DNA from: Dokdonia pacifica | GTDB taxonomy: Bacteria > Bacteroidota > Bacteroidia > Flavobacteriales > Flavobacteriaceae | Direction: 5' to 3' | Assembly (NCBI RefSeq): GCF_900188275.1 | Contig: NZ_FZNY01000002.1 | Span: forward strand, 1 to 64,000 | Length of the DNA: 64,000 nucleotides | The notes under the pieces: model-generated | Databases searched by the model: none | Seen by the model: the letters and a program-made list of their open reading frames with translations, nothing else | Told to the model about the DNA's origin: nothing | Program-made: the position numbers and the translations under genes | Shown: positions 1-9,076 of the stretch, piece after piece | Layout: every line of letters begins with the position of its first letter | How positions within the stretch are numbered: the stretch's first letter is position 1

Positions 1-186
1 ATTTACATCTTTGATAGATTTGGGAAGTTATTAAAACAGATCAGTCCAACCAGTGAAGGATGGGATGGTACTTTTAATGGTCAACCAATGATTTCGGATG
101 ATTACTGGTTTAGAGTGAACTATACAGAACCAGACGGACTTGGAACACAAAGAGAGTTTGTAGGACACTTTACACTGAAAAGGTAA
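1..186 (+). CDS. C-terminal fragment of a secreted protein with a T9SS type B sorting domain
   Basis: Only the last 61 codons are present, because the gene begins before the window. The reading frame is open from base 1 and ends at TAA 184-186. The peptide contains YIFDRFGKLLKQISP, a GWDGTFNGQP stretch, SDDYWFRVNY and a final GHFTLKR. This is the classic pattern of the gliding-motility-associated C-terminal domain (type B CTD), which directs export through the type IX secretion system and cell-surface attachment or release. The parent protein is therefore probably a large extracellular adhesin or enzyme, but its function cannot be judged from this piece. The domain is strong evidence for a Bacteroidota host. 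Confidence 0.88.
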   Translation: MYIFDRFGKLLKQISPTSEGWDGTFNGQPMISDDYWFRVNYTEPDGLGTQREFVGHFTLKR

Positions 187-228
187 AAGGAAACCTATAA
201 CAAAACATATCTAATAATTCATAAAAAA

Positions 229-252
229 ACTCCTAGTTATATACTAGGAGTT
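229..252. terminator. Bidirectional intrinsic terminator
   Basis: A near-perfect hairpin, AACTCCTAGT and ACTAGGAGTT around a TATA loop, has an A tract on the left and a T tract on the right. It can stop transcription in both directions. It sits between the convergent T9SS cargo gene (ends 186) and the methyltransferase gene (ends 256). Confidence 0.9.
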
Positions 253-255
253 TTT

Positions 256-1446
256 TTATGAATTATTAGATACCTTATGGCAGACTAAAACTACTTTTTT
301 TTCATCTAGCAAGGTGGTGAAGAATAAATACATTTCACCTCCATCTTTAATTTTAAATTTCTTTCTAAGATTGATTACAGATTCTTTAAAATTACGTGTA
401 GTAATATGTGCTTTGTCTGTATTTAATGCCTTTTTAAGTTGTTTGTTATAAGGAAGTACCTTTTCTATAGTAAAAGATCTTCCAGGGAAAGAAATCAAAG
501 TGTTACTAGTATATAATTGAGTATGTGGATGTAATTTATCTAGCTCATAATGTTTACTAATCCAGTTGAATCCTCCAGACTTTAGTAATGAACTATTAGG
601 CTCATATAAATAGGTTTTTGGGAAATCAAAAGTTGCTTCAGCATTACATAGCTCTTCATAGGTAAAAGAAGTAGAAATGATGGTCTCTCCAATGCTATTT
701 GCAGTATGAATGGTACAATTGTTAGTTGCCTCTTGTTCAATGCGCCATAACAATTCTTTTACTTCGTTTTTTACAGCAACAATATGTATTTCAGATACAT
801 TTTTGAGTTCTCTTAAACCTGCAGTAATATCTAATAATGGAGCTGTCTTTATCCATAAAGTAGTACATTTTGATAATAGAAGATCTATATGTTCAGGTAC
901 ATTAGGCAAGCAATCTTTAAGCATAAATACTTTGCCTTTAGCATCGGTACGTCTTCCTGGATCAATATACATAGTATCATAACGCACATCATTATTGAGT
1001 AAAAAATCGATAGAATCTCCGGTGATATGTGTTACGTTAGAAACCTCTAAAGCTTCTAAGTTTGCTTTCGCGAAAGCGGACAAAGCTTCATCCATTTCAA
1101 TATGGGTTACTTGAGAAGCAACTTGTGAAAAATAATAACTATCTACGCCTAGACCACCCGTAATATCGACAATTGTATTGCTTTTTAATAGCTGTGCTTT
1201 GTATTGAGCAGTAGCTTCTGATGATGTTTGCTCTAAATTAATTTTAGGAGGAAAAAGAATACCATCTGTTGTGTACCAAAGCGGCAGTTTGTTTTTTACA
1301 CGGCGTTTTCCATCTAATTGCTGTGCTAATTCCTGTGGTGTAATATCTTGAAAAGGGCTTCCTTTTAAAATAAAATGGGCAATAGGAGTATGCGCATGCG
1401 CTGCCAAATATTCTTGAACATCAGGTCGTAATAAGGCTACATTCAT
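256..1446 (-). CDS. THUMP-like class I SAM-dependent methyltransferase (PG_1098-like)
   Basis: The 396-aa protein has a Rossmann methyltransferase core with SAM motif I VDITGGLG (residues 93-100) and the catalytic-loop motif DPGRR (162-166). This is typical of the Bacteroidota family with an N-terminal ferredoxin-like PG_1098 part and a C-terminal THUMP-like domain (about residues 290-396). An RNA substrate is likely from the family, but the exact target is unknown. Its ATG overlaps the TAA of the upstream permease gene by one base (TAATG), so the two are translationally coupled at the end of a five-gene minus-strand run. Residues 124-128 (AFAKA) are encoded by a GCTTTCGCGAAAGC palindrome, the repeat core found throughout the window. 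Confidence 0.88.
   Translation of the reverse strand: MNVALLRPDVQEYLAAHAHTPIAHFILKGSPFQDITPQELAQQLDGKRRVKNKLPLWYTTDGILFPPKINLEQTSSEATAQYKAQLLKSNTIVDITGGLGVDSYYFSQVASQVTHIEMDEALSAFAKANLEALEVSNVTHITGDSIDFLLNNDVRYDTMYIDPGRRTDAKGKVFMLKDCLPNVPEHIDLLLSKCTTLWIKTAPLLDITAGLRELKNVSEIHIVAVKNEVKELLWRIEQEATNNCTIHTANSIGETIISTSFTYEELCNAEATFDFPKTYLYEPNSSLLKSGGFNWISKHYELDKLHPHTQLYTSNTLISFPGRSFTIEKVLPYNKQLKKALNTDKAHITTRNFKESVINLRKKFKIKDGGEMYLFFTTLLDEKKVVLVCHKVSNNS
1064..1077. repeat. GCTTTCGCGAAAGC palindrome inside a coding sequence
   Basis: A perfect 14-nt copy of the repeat core lies inside the THUMP-like methyltransferase gene. On the coding strand it reads as Ala-Phe-Ala-Lys-Ala. The same palindrome forms the centre or end of the intergenic repeats in this window. 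Confidence 0.85.
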
Positions 1447-2534
1447 TATAAGTCTTTCGTAAGCTTTTGTACAATTTTTATGTCAGGAATAAACTCCTTT
1501 GCAATTACTTTTAATGCTGTATATACAGGAATAGCCACAATCATTCCTACTACTCCAAATAAGAGCCCGGCAATGATGATAATTAAAAAAATCTCTAATG
1601 GATGTGACTTTACACTATTGCTAAATATAAAAGGCTGACTAATAAAATTATCAATAAGTTGCGCGACAAGATAACATACCATTACTTTAATAGTCGTAGG
1701 AAGTATAACGGCTTGAAAATCTGCCCCCAAATTACTAGACATAGATAGCACCATCATGATTACACCACCTATAAGTGGTCCTACATATGGAATGAGATTA
1801 AGCAATGCACATAAAAAAGCAATGACAATCGCATTTTCAATATGGAATACTAATAAGATAATCGTGTAGAGTATAAATAACACTAAAATTTGAAGTAAAA
1901 GCCCTAAGAAATATCTTGATAATAAATCTTTGATCTTATTGAAAGACTGTGTAGCTCTGTATTCATTCTGATCTTTTACAAATGTCATAATCCCCTGATG
2001 GAGTAGGGCACTATCTTTTAAGAAAAAGAAGGTGATAAAAATGACAGAGAATAATCCAATACTTAAGGAACCTAAAGCTCCTAAAACACTATTTAAGAGA
2101 TTAGGAATAGCACCAAAACTAAATGTAGAGCCTAAATCGATACTCTCTAATGTCTTAAATAAATCAATATCTCTATCTGAAAAATAAGTGTTTACTTGAT
2201 TAAATAAAGATGATAAGTCGTCTTTTAAACTATCAAGGTTTAATAAAGATAAATTTTGTCCTTGCTCTGCTATCAGTGGAATAAACATAGCCATGATGCC
2301 AAATAAAACTCCAAAAATAATGAGCATAGTAACCCCAACAGCAAGTCCGTTTTTAAATTTCAGACGTCGTCTTAGAAAACGAATAATAGGTCTACCAATA
2401 AGTGAGATAATAGCAGCTATGATTATGTATGTCAATACACTACGTATTGCATATAAGAAGTAAAGTAGTATAAATACACCAGCTAAAATACCAATAGCTC
2501 GTAATATTCCGTATGTAATTGTGTTTGATTTCAT
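1446..2534 (-). CDS. AI-2E family transporter (PerM/YdiK-like permease)
   Basis: This is a 362-aa hydrophobic protein with about eight membrane segments. An early pair (about 10-55) is followed by a segment at 65-85, then a soluble or amphipathic region (about 90-150), and five further segments to about 345. The AI-2E/UPF0118 pattern is clear: LNLIPYVGPLIGGV and the late DNFISQPFIFSNSVKSHPLEIF stretch, and the length is normal for the family. Members include an autoinducer-2 exporter and Na+/H+ antiporter-like proteins, so the substrate cannot be assigned. The gene lies 64 bp downstream of the TrmH-like gene and overlaps the following methyltransferase gene by one base. Confidence 0.9.
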   Translation of the reverse strand: MKSNTITYGILRAIGILAGVFILLYFLYAIRSVLTYIIIAAIISLIGRPIIRFLRRRLKFKNGLAVGVTMLIIFGVLFGIMAMFIPLIAEQGQNLSLLNLDSLKDDLSSLFNQVNTYFSDRDIDLFKTLESIDLGSTFSFGAIPNLLNSVLGALGSLSIGLFSVIFITFFFLKDSALLHQGIMTFVKDQNEYRATQSFNKIKDLLSRYFLGLLLQILVLFILYTIILLVFHIENAIVIAFLCALLNLIPYVGPLIGGVIMMVLSMSSNLGADFQAVILPTTIKVMVCYLVAQLIDNFISQPFIFSNSVKSHPLEIFLIIIIAGLLFGVVGMIVAIPVYTALKVIAKEFIPDIKIVQKLTKDL

Positions 2535-2598
2535 TTCTATAAATATAGCAATTTGATTGATGTGATACTGGTTTGACGTGTCCTAGAATGATTTGTTA

Positions 2599-3102
2599 CT
2601 ATGATCGTAAGGCATATAAAGCAATTGCAGTGGCTTGTGCGACATTCATACTACTATTATCGCCATACATAGGAATATGAAGTGTATGATGTGCTATTTC
2701 TAAAATAGTATCGGAAATGCCATAATTTTCATGCCCAATAATCAGCACTAGTTTATTAGCGATAGTGGTATCAAACTCTTGTATTGGGATACTTTTAGAC
2801 GTTATTTCAAGGGCAATACTCGTATATGATTTGTCGTGCAGTTCTTGGATGGTATTCTTTAGATTTTCGCTTTCGCGAAAGCGTATAAAACGTTGTGTAT
2901 TTCGTGCTGTTTTTTTGAGTCTATGGCTTGTAAGATCTATCTCTGAACCAAAAAATATAATTTCTGACACTTGGAAAGCATCTGCGAGTCTAAAAATAGC
3001 GCCTATATTTGATGGTGCCTTTATATGGTCACAAGCAAGAATAATTTCGGTAGTTACGGGCTTGTTGATATGTTGATCATGTGTAAGTTGATTATTATCC
3101 AT
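2599..3102 (-). CDS. TrmH/SpoU family RNA methyltransferase
   Basis: A 167-aa SPOUT-fold enzyme expected to 2'-O-methylate tRNA or rRNA ribose using SAM through a trefoil-knot fold. All three family motifs are visible: NIGAIFRLA (32-40), LVLIIGHENYGIS (118-130) and the C-terminal SSMNVAQATAIALY (150-163). It lacks an N-terminal substrate-binding extension, so it is a short TrmL/TrmH-type member. The target nucleotide is not predictable. Its start overlaps the upstream zinc-ribbon gene by 8 bp. The peptide RFRES at 74-78 is encoded by the CGCTTTCGCGAAAGCG palindrome, in a different frame from the copy in the neighbouring methyltransferase gene. Confidence 0.9.
   Translation of the reverse strand: MDNNQLTHDQHINKPVTTEIILACDHIKAPSNIGAIFRLADAFQVSEIIFFGSEIDLTSHRLKKTARNTQRFIRFRESENLKNTIQELHDKSYTSIALEITSKSIPIQEFDTTIANKLVLIIGHENYGISDTILEIAHHTLHIPMYGDNSSMNVAQATAIALYALRS
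2869..2884. repeat. CGCTTTCGCGAAAGCG palindrome inside a coding sequence
   Basis: A perfect 16-nt repeat core lies within the TrmH-like gene, followed by TATAAAA as in the intergenic copies. It is translated as Arg-Phe-Arg-Glu-Ser on the coding strand. Confidence 0.85.
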
Positions 3103-3448
3103 CAGATACCATCACTTTATTAAAGGCGCTCGCTTTTTTATCTTCTGCTCTCCATGCAATAAATGGAATTCCAAAAACTGCAGGAATTATAAAAACAGTT
3201 ATAAATAAGGGTAAAAAGAATATAAGCATTAGTGCAATAAAAGTACCTCCAAGACCTCCAATGATAAGTAACCACTTATTAGGTTTGGCATGCACTCTAT
3301 TAATACGTCTTTTTACAACAGTACCACAATTTCTACAACGTTCATTGATAAAGTTGCCACGTTCTTTTTGGAGATCAAAACGATCTTTAGCTTTTGTTTT
3401 AAAACTATTTTCTTCTTGGCATGAACTACAATAGAAATATAATCTCAT
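3095..3448 (-). CDS. Small zinc-ribbon membrane protein, unknown function
   Basis: The 117-aa protein has two CxxC knuckles, C7/C10 and C38/C41, arranged as a zinc ribbon with an RCRNCG second knuckle. These are followed by two adjacent hydrophobic segments (about 59-80 and 83-98) and a short charged tail. This suggests a cytosolic zinc-binding head anchored in the inner membrane. No named function is recognised. It starts 2 bp after the DUF4159 gene and overlaps the TrmH-like gene by 8 bp, so it is part of the same transcript. Confidence 0.75.
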   Translation of the reverse strand: MRLYFYCSSCQEENSFKTKAKDRFDLQKERGNFINERCRNCGTVVKRRINRVHAKPNKWLLIIGGLGGTFIALMLIFFLPLFITVFIIPAVFGIPFIAWRAEDKKASAFNKVMVSDG

Positions 3449-3450
3449 AC

Positions 3451-4095
3451 TTAGTGTTCAAAGGCGTATTTAATAATATTTGCACCCATTTGAAGTGCTT
3501 TTTGTCTCACGGATTCAGGATCATTATGAACTTCGGTATCTTCCCAACCATCACCTAAATCACTTTCGGTAGTAAATAATACCACTAGTCTGTTGTCTGA
3601 ATATAATCCTAATGCCTGCGGGCGTTTACCATCGTGCTCATGAATTTTCGGGAGCCCTTGAGGAAACTTAAAGGCAATACTAAAAAGCGGATGAGAAGCA
3701 GGAATTTCTACCAATTCCTGATTGGGAAATATCTTTTTGAGTTCCTTGGGTAAGTATTCTGACATCCCATAATTATCATCTATATGTAAAAAACCACCAC
3801 TTTGAAGATAGTTACGAAGATTTTCAGCCTCCTCATCGGTAAAAAATACATTACCGTGACCCGTCATATGAATAAGTGGGTACTGAAATATATCAATACT
3901 GCCAGGATCTACCGTATCGGGATTATCATTCATAGCTGTATTGATGTTTTCATTACAGAATGCAATCAGATTGGGTAGGGAAGTGGGGTTTGAATACCAA
4001 TCGCCACCACCTTTATATTTTAAAACAGCTAGATTTTGTGCTTTTGTAGTTGCAAATGCTACACACAAAACCATACATAAAAAGACGTTTCTCAT
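3451..4095 (-). CDS. DUF4159 domain-containing secreted protein
   Basis: The 214-aa protein has a cleavable signal peptide (about 1-19, ending ...TTKAQ). The rest matches DUF4159: LKYKGGGDWY near the start, YPLIHMTGHGNVFFTDEEAENLRNYLQSG stretch features (HMTGHG, then LRNYLQSGGFLHIDD), and ELVEIPASHPLF. The fold resembles class I glutamine-amidotransferase or flavodoxin-like domains found in Bacteroidota periplasmic proteins, often near MoxR/BatA-type genes. Function is unknown. It is the first gene of the minus-strand run ending at 256, and the 200 bp upstream separate it from the divergent M16 operon. Confidence 0.85.
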   Translation of the reverse strand: MRNVFLCMVLCVAFATTKAQNLAVLKYKGGGDWYSNPTSLPNLIAFCNENINTAMNDNPDTVDPGSIDIFQYPLIHMTGHGNVFFTDEEAENLRNYLQSGGFLHIDDNYGMSEYLPKELKKIFPNQELVEIPASHPLFSIAFKFPQGLPKIHEHDGKRPQALGLYSDNRLVVLFTTESDLGDGWEDTEVHNDPESVRQKALQMGANIIKYAFEH

Positions 4096-4296
4096 AGAAA
4101 ATAATTTTCAGTACTAAAATACATATAATACCAAGATGTAAGCTAGTATTTTTATATAGTAATGATGTGTTAAAATTTTTATAATTCTATTAAAAATAGT
4201 TCCCCTCGATCATGGACGAATTATTTTTACAGAGATATGTAACATTTTGTAAAAAAAGCTACCTATCACACTAATTATAATTATAACAAAAAAACT

Positions 4297-5619
4297 ATGA
4301 AAAAAACTGTATTTGCAGTTACTTCTCTATTGCTTATGGGAGCATCTATGCAAGCCCAAAAAGTGACGTATGAGGAGTATGATTTAGACAATGGAATGCA
4401 TGTGATTTTACATCAGGATAATAGTGCTCCTGTAGTAACCACCTCTGTAATGTACCATGTAGGTGCTAAAGATGAAGACCCTTCAAAAACTGGATTTGCT
4501 CACTTTTTTGAACACCTTCTTTTTGAAGGAACTGAAAACATTGAGCGTGGCGAATGGTTTAAGATTGTTACCTCAAATGGAGGACGTAATAATGCAAATA
4601 CATCGCAAGATAGAACGTATTACTATGAAGTTTTTCCATCAAACAATTTAGAATTAGGACTTTGGTTAGAGTCTGAGCGTTTATTACATCCAATTATTAA
4701 CCAGATAGGAGTTGACACACAAAAAGAAGTTGTTCAGGAAGAACGCAGATTACGTGTTGATAATGCTCCTTATGGAAGATTTCAAGAAGAAATCGGAAAA
4801 TTATTATTTACAAAGCATCCATACCGTTGGTCTACCATTGGATCGTTAGAACATTTAGCAAGTGCATCACTTCAAGACTTTAAGAACTTTAGTAATACGT
4901 ATTATGTTCCTAATAATGCAGTATTAGTAGTTGCTGGAGACTTTGAAACAGAAGCTACAAAAAAAATGATTCAAGAGTATTTTGGCCCTATTCCAAGAGG
5001 AAAAGAGATTGCTCGTAATACGTTTGTAGAAGATCCTATTTCTGGAAACATTAGAAAAAAAGTCTATGACTCAAATATTCAAATTCCAGCCATCTTTTTA
5101 GGATATAGAACACCAGCACAAACAGAACGTGATGCCTATGTACTTGATATGGTATCTTCTGTTTTAAGCGATGGACCAAGCTCTAGATTGTATAAGAAGC
5201 TTGTAGACGACAAGAAGAAAGCATTACAAGTATTTGCATTTAATAATTCTCAAGAAGATTATGGTTCTTACCTTATTGGTGGGCTTCCGTTAGGAGAAAC
5301 AAGCCTAGATGATCTTATTGCAGAAATGGATCAAGAGATTGAAAAAATGCAGACAGAGCTTATCTCTGAGCGTGATTATCAAAAACTACAAAACAAATTT
5401 GAAAATCGTTTTGTAAACTCTAATAGTAGTGTAGAAGGTATCGCTGGTTCTCTCGCTACGTATTATATGTTATTTGATGATACGAGTTTAATCAATAATC
5501 AAATAGATATCTACCGTTCTATCACAAGAGAAGAAATTAAGGCAGCAGCTCAAAAATATCTTCAGAAAGAACGTCGTATTATTTTAGAGTATTTACCAGA
5601 AACAGCAAAAGAAAACTAA
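4297..5619 (+). CDS. M16 family zinc metallopeptidase, catalytic subunit
   Basis: The 440-aa protein has a signal peptide (about 1-20) and an intact inverted zinc motif, HFFEH (H69, E72, H73). The downstream KEVVQEER segment (about 143-150) supplies the third zinc-ligand glutamate. It has the normal M16B two-domain length. It would hydrolyse peptides in the periplasm as half of a clam-shell chamber. The next gene starts at the base immediately after its stop and encodes a homologue without the zinc motif. This is the usual active/inactive heterodimer arrangement of bacterial M16B proteases. Confidence 0.93.
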   Translation: MKKTVFAVTSLLLMGASMQAQKVTYEEYDLDNGMHVILHQDNSAPVVTTSVMYHVGAKDEDPSKTGFAHFFEHLLFEGTENIERGEWFKIVTSNGGRNNANTSQDRTYYYEVFPSNNLELGLWLESERLLHPIINQIGVDTQKEVVQEERRLRVDNAPYGRFQEEIGKLLFTKHPYRWSTIGSLEHLASASLQDFKNFSNTYYVPNNAVLVVAGDFETEATKKMIQEYFGPIPRGKEIARNTFVEDPISGNIRKKVYDSNIQIPAIFLGYRTPAQTERDAYVLDMVSSVLSDGPSSRLYKKLVDDKKKALQVFAFNNSQEDYGSYLIGGLPLGETSLDDLIAEMDQEIEKMQTELISERDYQKLQNKFENRFVNSNSSVEGIAGSLATYYMLFDDTSLINNQIDIYRSITREEIKAAAQKYLQKERRIILEYLPETAKEN

Positions 5620-7689
5620 ATGAAAAAGATAATCATACTAGGTGCCTTTTTACTACTGGTAACGGCATCATTTGCACAAATAGATCGTAGTAAGCAACCT
5701 AAACCAGGACCAGCACCTACCATCAATTTACAAGACCCAAATACATTCTCATTAAAGAATGGATTAAAAGTATTAGTTGTAGAAAATCATAAACTTCCAA
5801 GAGTTTCTATCCAGCTTACGATGGATAATCCTTTAATTGTAGAAGGTGACAAAGCTGGAACATCAGATCTAGTGGCAGCTCTTTTAGGAAAGGGATCACA
5901 GAATATATCAAAAGATGATTTTAATGAAGAAGTAGATTTTTTAGGGTCTTCTATTAATTTTGGATCGCAAAGTGCTTTTGGAAATGGACTTTCAAAGTAT
6001 TTCAATCGCATTATAGAGTTAATGGCCGATGCGGGATTAAATCCAAATTTCACACAAGAAGAATTTGATAAAGAACGTGAACGTATCATTGAAGGAATCA
6101 AGAGTAATGAAAGTAGTGTTTCTGCCATTGCAGGACGTGTACAAAGTGTACTTGCCTATGGTGCAGATCATCCTTATGGAGAATATACAACAGAAGCGAC
6201 TATTAATAATGTAACCTTAGCTGATGTAAAGAAATTCCATAATGACTATTTCCGCCCTAATAATGCGTATTTAATTATCATCGGTGATGTTAACTTTAAA
6301 GATGTTCAGAAGGCAGTAAAAAAGAATTTTAAAAGCTGGGAAGAAGGGAGTATTCCTCAAACCCCATTTGGAACACCCCAAAACCCTTCTGAAGCCGAGA
6401 TTGACTTTATATCTATGGACAACGCAGTACAATCAGAAATTGCAGTTCAAAATACGGTATCACTTAAAATGAGTGATCCAGATTATTTCCCAACACTTAT
6501 TGCAAATAAAATCCTTGGAGGAGGAGGAGAAGCTCGTTTATTTAATAATCTTCGTGAAGATAAAGGATACACGTATGGAGCATACTCTAGTATAGGAAGT
6601 AATGAAAAGACTGTGAGTCGTTTTAGAGCTTCTGCAAGTGTGCGTAACGCTGTTACTGATAGTGCTGTTGTAGAGTTTATGAAAGAAATAGAAAAGATTG
6701 GAAATCAGTTTGTTTCTGATGAAGAACTTGCGAACGCAAAAGCAAAATATGTAGGCGATTTTGTATTGGCATTAGAGCGCCCTCAAACCATTGCTAATTA
6801 TGCATACAATATTGAAACAAGAGGGCTTTCTAAAGATTACTATAAAAACTACTTAGCAAACCTTAATAAGGTTTCTAAAGAAGATGTAAAGAATGCGGCG
6901 CAAAAATATTTCCAAGGCGATAATGCACAAATTGTTGTAACAGGTAAAGGAAGTGAAGTTGCAGAAAACCTTGAAAATATCGTGATTAATGGAAAAAAAC
7001 TCACTGTAAATTATTACGATAAGACTGGAGCAAAAACTGCAAGACCAGATTTTAATAAAGCTATTCCTGCAGATATGAATGTTGCTAAAGTGATGGAACG
7101 TTACATTGAAGCCATAGGAGGAAAAGCTACCTTATCTAATGTAAACTCTGTATTTATAAAAGCAGAAGCTTCTATACAAGGGCAGACATTAAATCTAGAG
7201 CTTAAAAGAACCACCAAAAATCAATTTGTTCAAGATATTATGATGGCTGGTAATTCTATGTCTAAACAAGTTATTGATGGTAATAAGGGATATGTAGTAG
7301 CACGCGGACAGCGTAAAGATCTTTCTGATGATGAACTGAAAAAAGCACAAGCTTCATCGTCACCATTTCCAGAAGTAAATTGGATCAATGGAGGAGCTAC
7401 ACTTGAAAAAATAGAAAAAGTACAAGGTGAAGATGCGTATATCATTAGAGTATCTAAAGAAAAAACCATTGCTTACAGCATGAAGTCAGGTCTTAAATTA
7501 CAAGAAACTACGACTACCGAAGCTGGAGGGCAGACCGTACAACAAACCCTTTCTTATAGTGATTATAAAGATCTAAATGGAATTATGTTTCCATTTACAC
7601 TATCACAGTCTTTTGGACCACAATCACTTGATTTTAAAGTAACAGAAATCAAAGTTAATGAAGGGATTTCTGATCAAGATTTTGATTAA
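5620..7689 (+). CDS. M16 family peptidase, non-catalytic partner with C-terminal extension
   Basis: This 689-aa protein has a signal peptide (about 1-19). At the position of HxxEH it has SDLVAALL, so zinc binding is lost. The substrate-binding Arg/Tyr region is present as REDKGYTYGAYS. It is therefore the expected inactive partner of the preceding protease. Residues from about 480 to 689 form an additional domain (VMERYIEAIGGKATLSNVNS... onward) that resembles the LolA-like/outer-membrane lipoprotein-sorting fold. Such tails are known on Bacteroidota M16 partners. The gene abuts its partner with no spacer and ends shortly before a terminator hairpin. Confidence 0.88.
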   Translation: MKKIIILGAFLLLVTASFAQIDRSKQPKPGPAPTINLQDPNTFSLKNGLKVLVVENHKLPRVSIQLTMDNPLIVEGDKAGTSDLVAALLGKGSQNISKDDFNEEVDFLGSSINFGSQSAFGNGLSKYFNRIIELMADAGLNPNFTQEEFDKERERIIEGIKSNESSVSAIAGRVQSVLAYGADHPYGEYTTEATINNVTLADVKKFHNDYFRPNNAYLIIIGDVNFKDVQKAVKKNFKSWEEGSIPQTPFGTPQNPSEAEIDFISMDNAVQSEIAVQNTVSLKMSDPDYFPTLIANKILGGGGEARLFNNLREDKGYTYGAYSSIGSNEKTVSRFRASASVRNAVTDSAVVEFMKEIEKIGNQFVSDEELANAKAKYVGDFVLALERPQTIANYAYNIETRGLSKDYYKNYLANLNKVSKEDVKNAAQKYFQGDNAQIVVTGKGSEVAENLENIVINGKKLTVNYYDKTGAKTARPDFNKAIPADMNVAKVMERYIEAIGGKATLSNVNSVFIKAEASIQGQTLNLELKRTTKNQFVQDIMMAGNSMSKQVIDGNKGYVVARGQRKDLSDDELKKAQASSSPFPEVNWINGGATLEKIEKVQGEDAYIIRVSKEKTIAYSMKSGLKLQETTTTEAGGQTVQQTLSYSDYKDLNGIMFPFTLSQSFGPQSLDFKVTEIKVNEGISDQDFD

Positions 7690-7710
7690 ATACGTATGTA
7701 TATGTTAATG

Positions 7711-7740
7711 AAAAGGGGTCGCTTTTAGCGATCCTTTTTT
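7711..7740 (+). terminator. Intrinsic terminator after the M16 operon
   Basis: GGGTCGC and GCGATCC pair across a short TTTTA loop, allowing one wobble pair, and are followed by a run of T. The hairpin lies 20 bp beyond the stop of the second M16 gene. Confidence 0.8.
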
Positions 7741-7774
7741 GTTTTATTCACCTTATGATGTGCTAATGTTGTGT

Positions 7775-7796
7775 ATACGCTTTCGCGAAAGCGTAT
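7775..7796. repeat. Minimal palindromic repeat, GCTTTCGCGAAAGC core with ATAC/GTAT ends
   Basis: A 22-nt perfect palindrome: the GCTTTCGCGAAAGC core extended symmetrically by ATAC on the left and GTAT on the right. It is intergenic, just past the terminator of the M16 operon and upstream of the small secreted protein gene. Confidence 0.9.
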
Positions 7797-7873
7797 TTAG
7801 AAAAATACCCTTAACAAGAGTATTTATAATATTTTACTATATTTACAACACCCAAATTATAAGTACCTACATT

Positions 7874-8242
7874 ATGAAAAAAGTTATTTTATTTGCCATA
7901 GCATGTCTGGCATATGTATCTGTTCAAGCACAAAGTGCAGCTTCTCCAGAACAAGTTAAAAAAGTTATTGACACAAAACTTCAAACAATTACTTCTAAAG
8001 TTGATTTTTCTGAAACACAAACGGCATTTTTGAAAGATTATGTTGCTTTCAAGGTAAAGTCAAAAACTAGAGGTTTTCAAAAAGAAGCAAAAGCAATGCA
8101 AATGAAAGATGTAAATATGGATACATTTTTTACAGAAGAACAACGTGTTGTTATTCAGAAAGAACTCATGAAAATTCCTAGTGTTGCAGTACCATCTAAA
8201 ACGTTAGTAGTAGAGGAGAATAGCTCTAGTACAAAGTTTTAA
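7874..8242 (+). CDS. Small secreted protein of unknown function
   Basis: A 122-aa protein. I chose the ATG at 7874 because it gives a textbook signal peptide (MKKVILFAIACLAYVSVQAQ). The longer in-frame version would translate the palindromic repeat at 7775-7796. The mature part is about 100 residues, Lys/Gln-rich and probably helical (QVKKVIDTKLQTITSKVDFSETQTAFLKDYV), and may be a small periplasmic helical protein. No domain is recognised. A terminator follows at once, so it is probably a single-gene transcript. Confidence 0.7.
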   Translation: MKKVILFAIACLAYVSVQAQSAASPEQVKKVIDTKLQTITSKVDFSETQTAFLKDYVAFKVKSKTRGFQKEAKAMQMKDVNMDTFFTEEQRVVIQKELMKIPSVAVPSKTLVVEENSSSTKF

Positions 8243-8266
8243 TTACTACAAAACATAAAATATATC

Positions 8267-8292
8267 AAAACCTGACGTTTGTCAGGTTTTTT
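8267..8292 (+). terminator. Intrinsic terminator
   Basis: The AAAACCTGAC / GTCAGGTTTT stem with a GTTT loop runs into a T tract, 24 bp after the small secreted protein gene. Confidence 0.88.
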
Positions 8293-8348
8293 TAATGCAT
8301 CCCGTAAGGCATTTTAGTTTCTAAAGACTTAAGAAAATAAAAAGAACT

Positions 8349-9074
8349 ATGATGCGTACTTCCTATAAACTGTTATTACTCTTTACCCTTTTACTTCAAG
8401 TTACCCTATACGCTCAAAATACACCTACAGTGATAGAGTTATTTACATCACAAGGATGTAGTAGTTGTCCACCTGCAGATGCATTATTAGAAGAGATCAA
8501 ACAGAAATATGGAGATCAAGTAATTACACTTTCGTATCACGTAGATTATTGGGATTATATAGGCTGGAAAGACCCTTTTGCAACCAAGGGGTTTACACAA
8601 AAGCAATATACCTATGCAGAAAAATTTAGATCACGTAGTGTTTATACACCTCAAGCAGTGATTAATGGGCGTTCACATTATACGGGTTCTGATAAAGCGA
8701 CTATATACAACGTTCTGAATAGTGATAACAAGATAGCCCAGCCTATAGCTTTGACTATTACTAAAACAACTCAAAATGGAAATACGGTTGCCATAGATTA
8801 TAAAACCAATACAACAACTGACGCTAATGAACTGACGTTTGCTGTCACTATCAATGAAAAAGTAACACAGGTAAAGCGTGGTGAGAATAGAAATAAAACT
8901 TTAAAAAACACACATATTGTTGTTGCCGAACAAACATTACAACGCTATGCGTCTAATGGACAGATATTATTACAACTCCCTGATTGGATACAATCTACAG
9001 ATCAACTCTCTGTAGTTGCTTATGCTACAAAATCAAATGTTGGGATTATTGATGCTGTAACAGCATCGCTATAA
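8349..9074 (+). CDS. DUF1223 thioredoxin-fold secreted protein
   Basis: The 241-aa protein has a signal peptide (about 1-23, ...TLYAQN). The hallmark of DUF1223 follows: VIELFTSQGCSSCPPAD with C37/C40 in a CxxC on a thioredoxin-like fold, then SYHVDYWDYIGWKDPF. A periplasmic dithiol/disulfide role is plausible, but the partner is unknown. Two consecutive ATGs exist (8349 and 8352) and either could be used. It converges on the YceI gene with only 2 bp between the stop codons. Confidence 0.9.
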   Translation: MMRTSYKLLLLFTLLLQVTLYAQNTPTVIELFTSQGCSSCPPADALLEEIKQKYGDQVITLSYHVDYWDYIGWKDPFATKGFTQKQYTYAEKFRSRSVYTPQAVINGRSHYTGSDKATIYNVLNSDNKIAQPIALTITKTTQNGNTVAIDYKTNTTTDANELTFAVTINEKVTQVKRGENRNKTLKNTHIVVAEQTLQRYASNGQILLQLPDWIQSTDQLSVVAYATKSNVGIIDAVTASL

Positions 9075-9076
9075 CG

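Noticed and set aside
7739-7873. A 45-codon N-terminal extension of the small secreted protein gene
   Set aside because: It would translate the palindromic repeat and bury the signal peptide. The ATG at 7874 gives a standard secretion signal.
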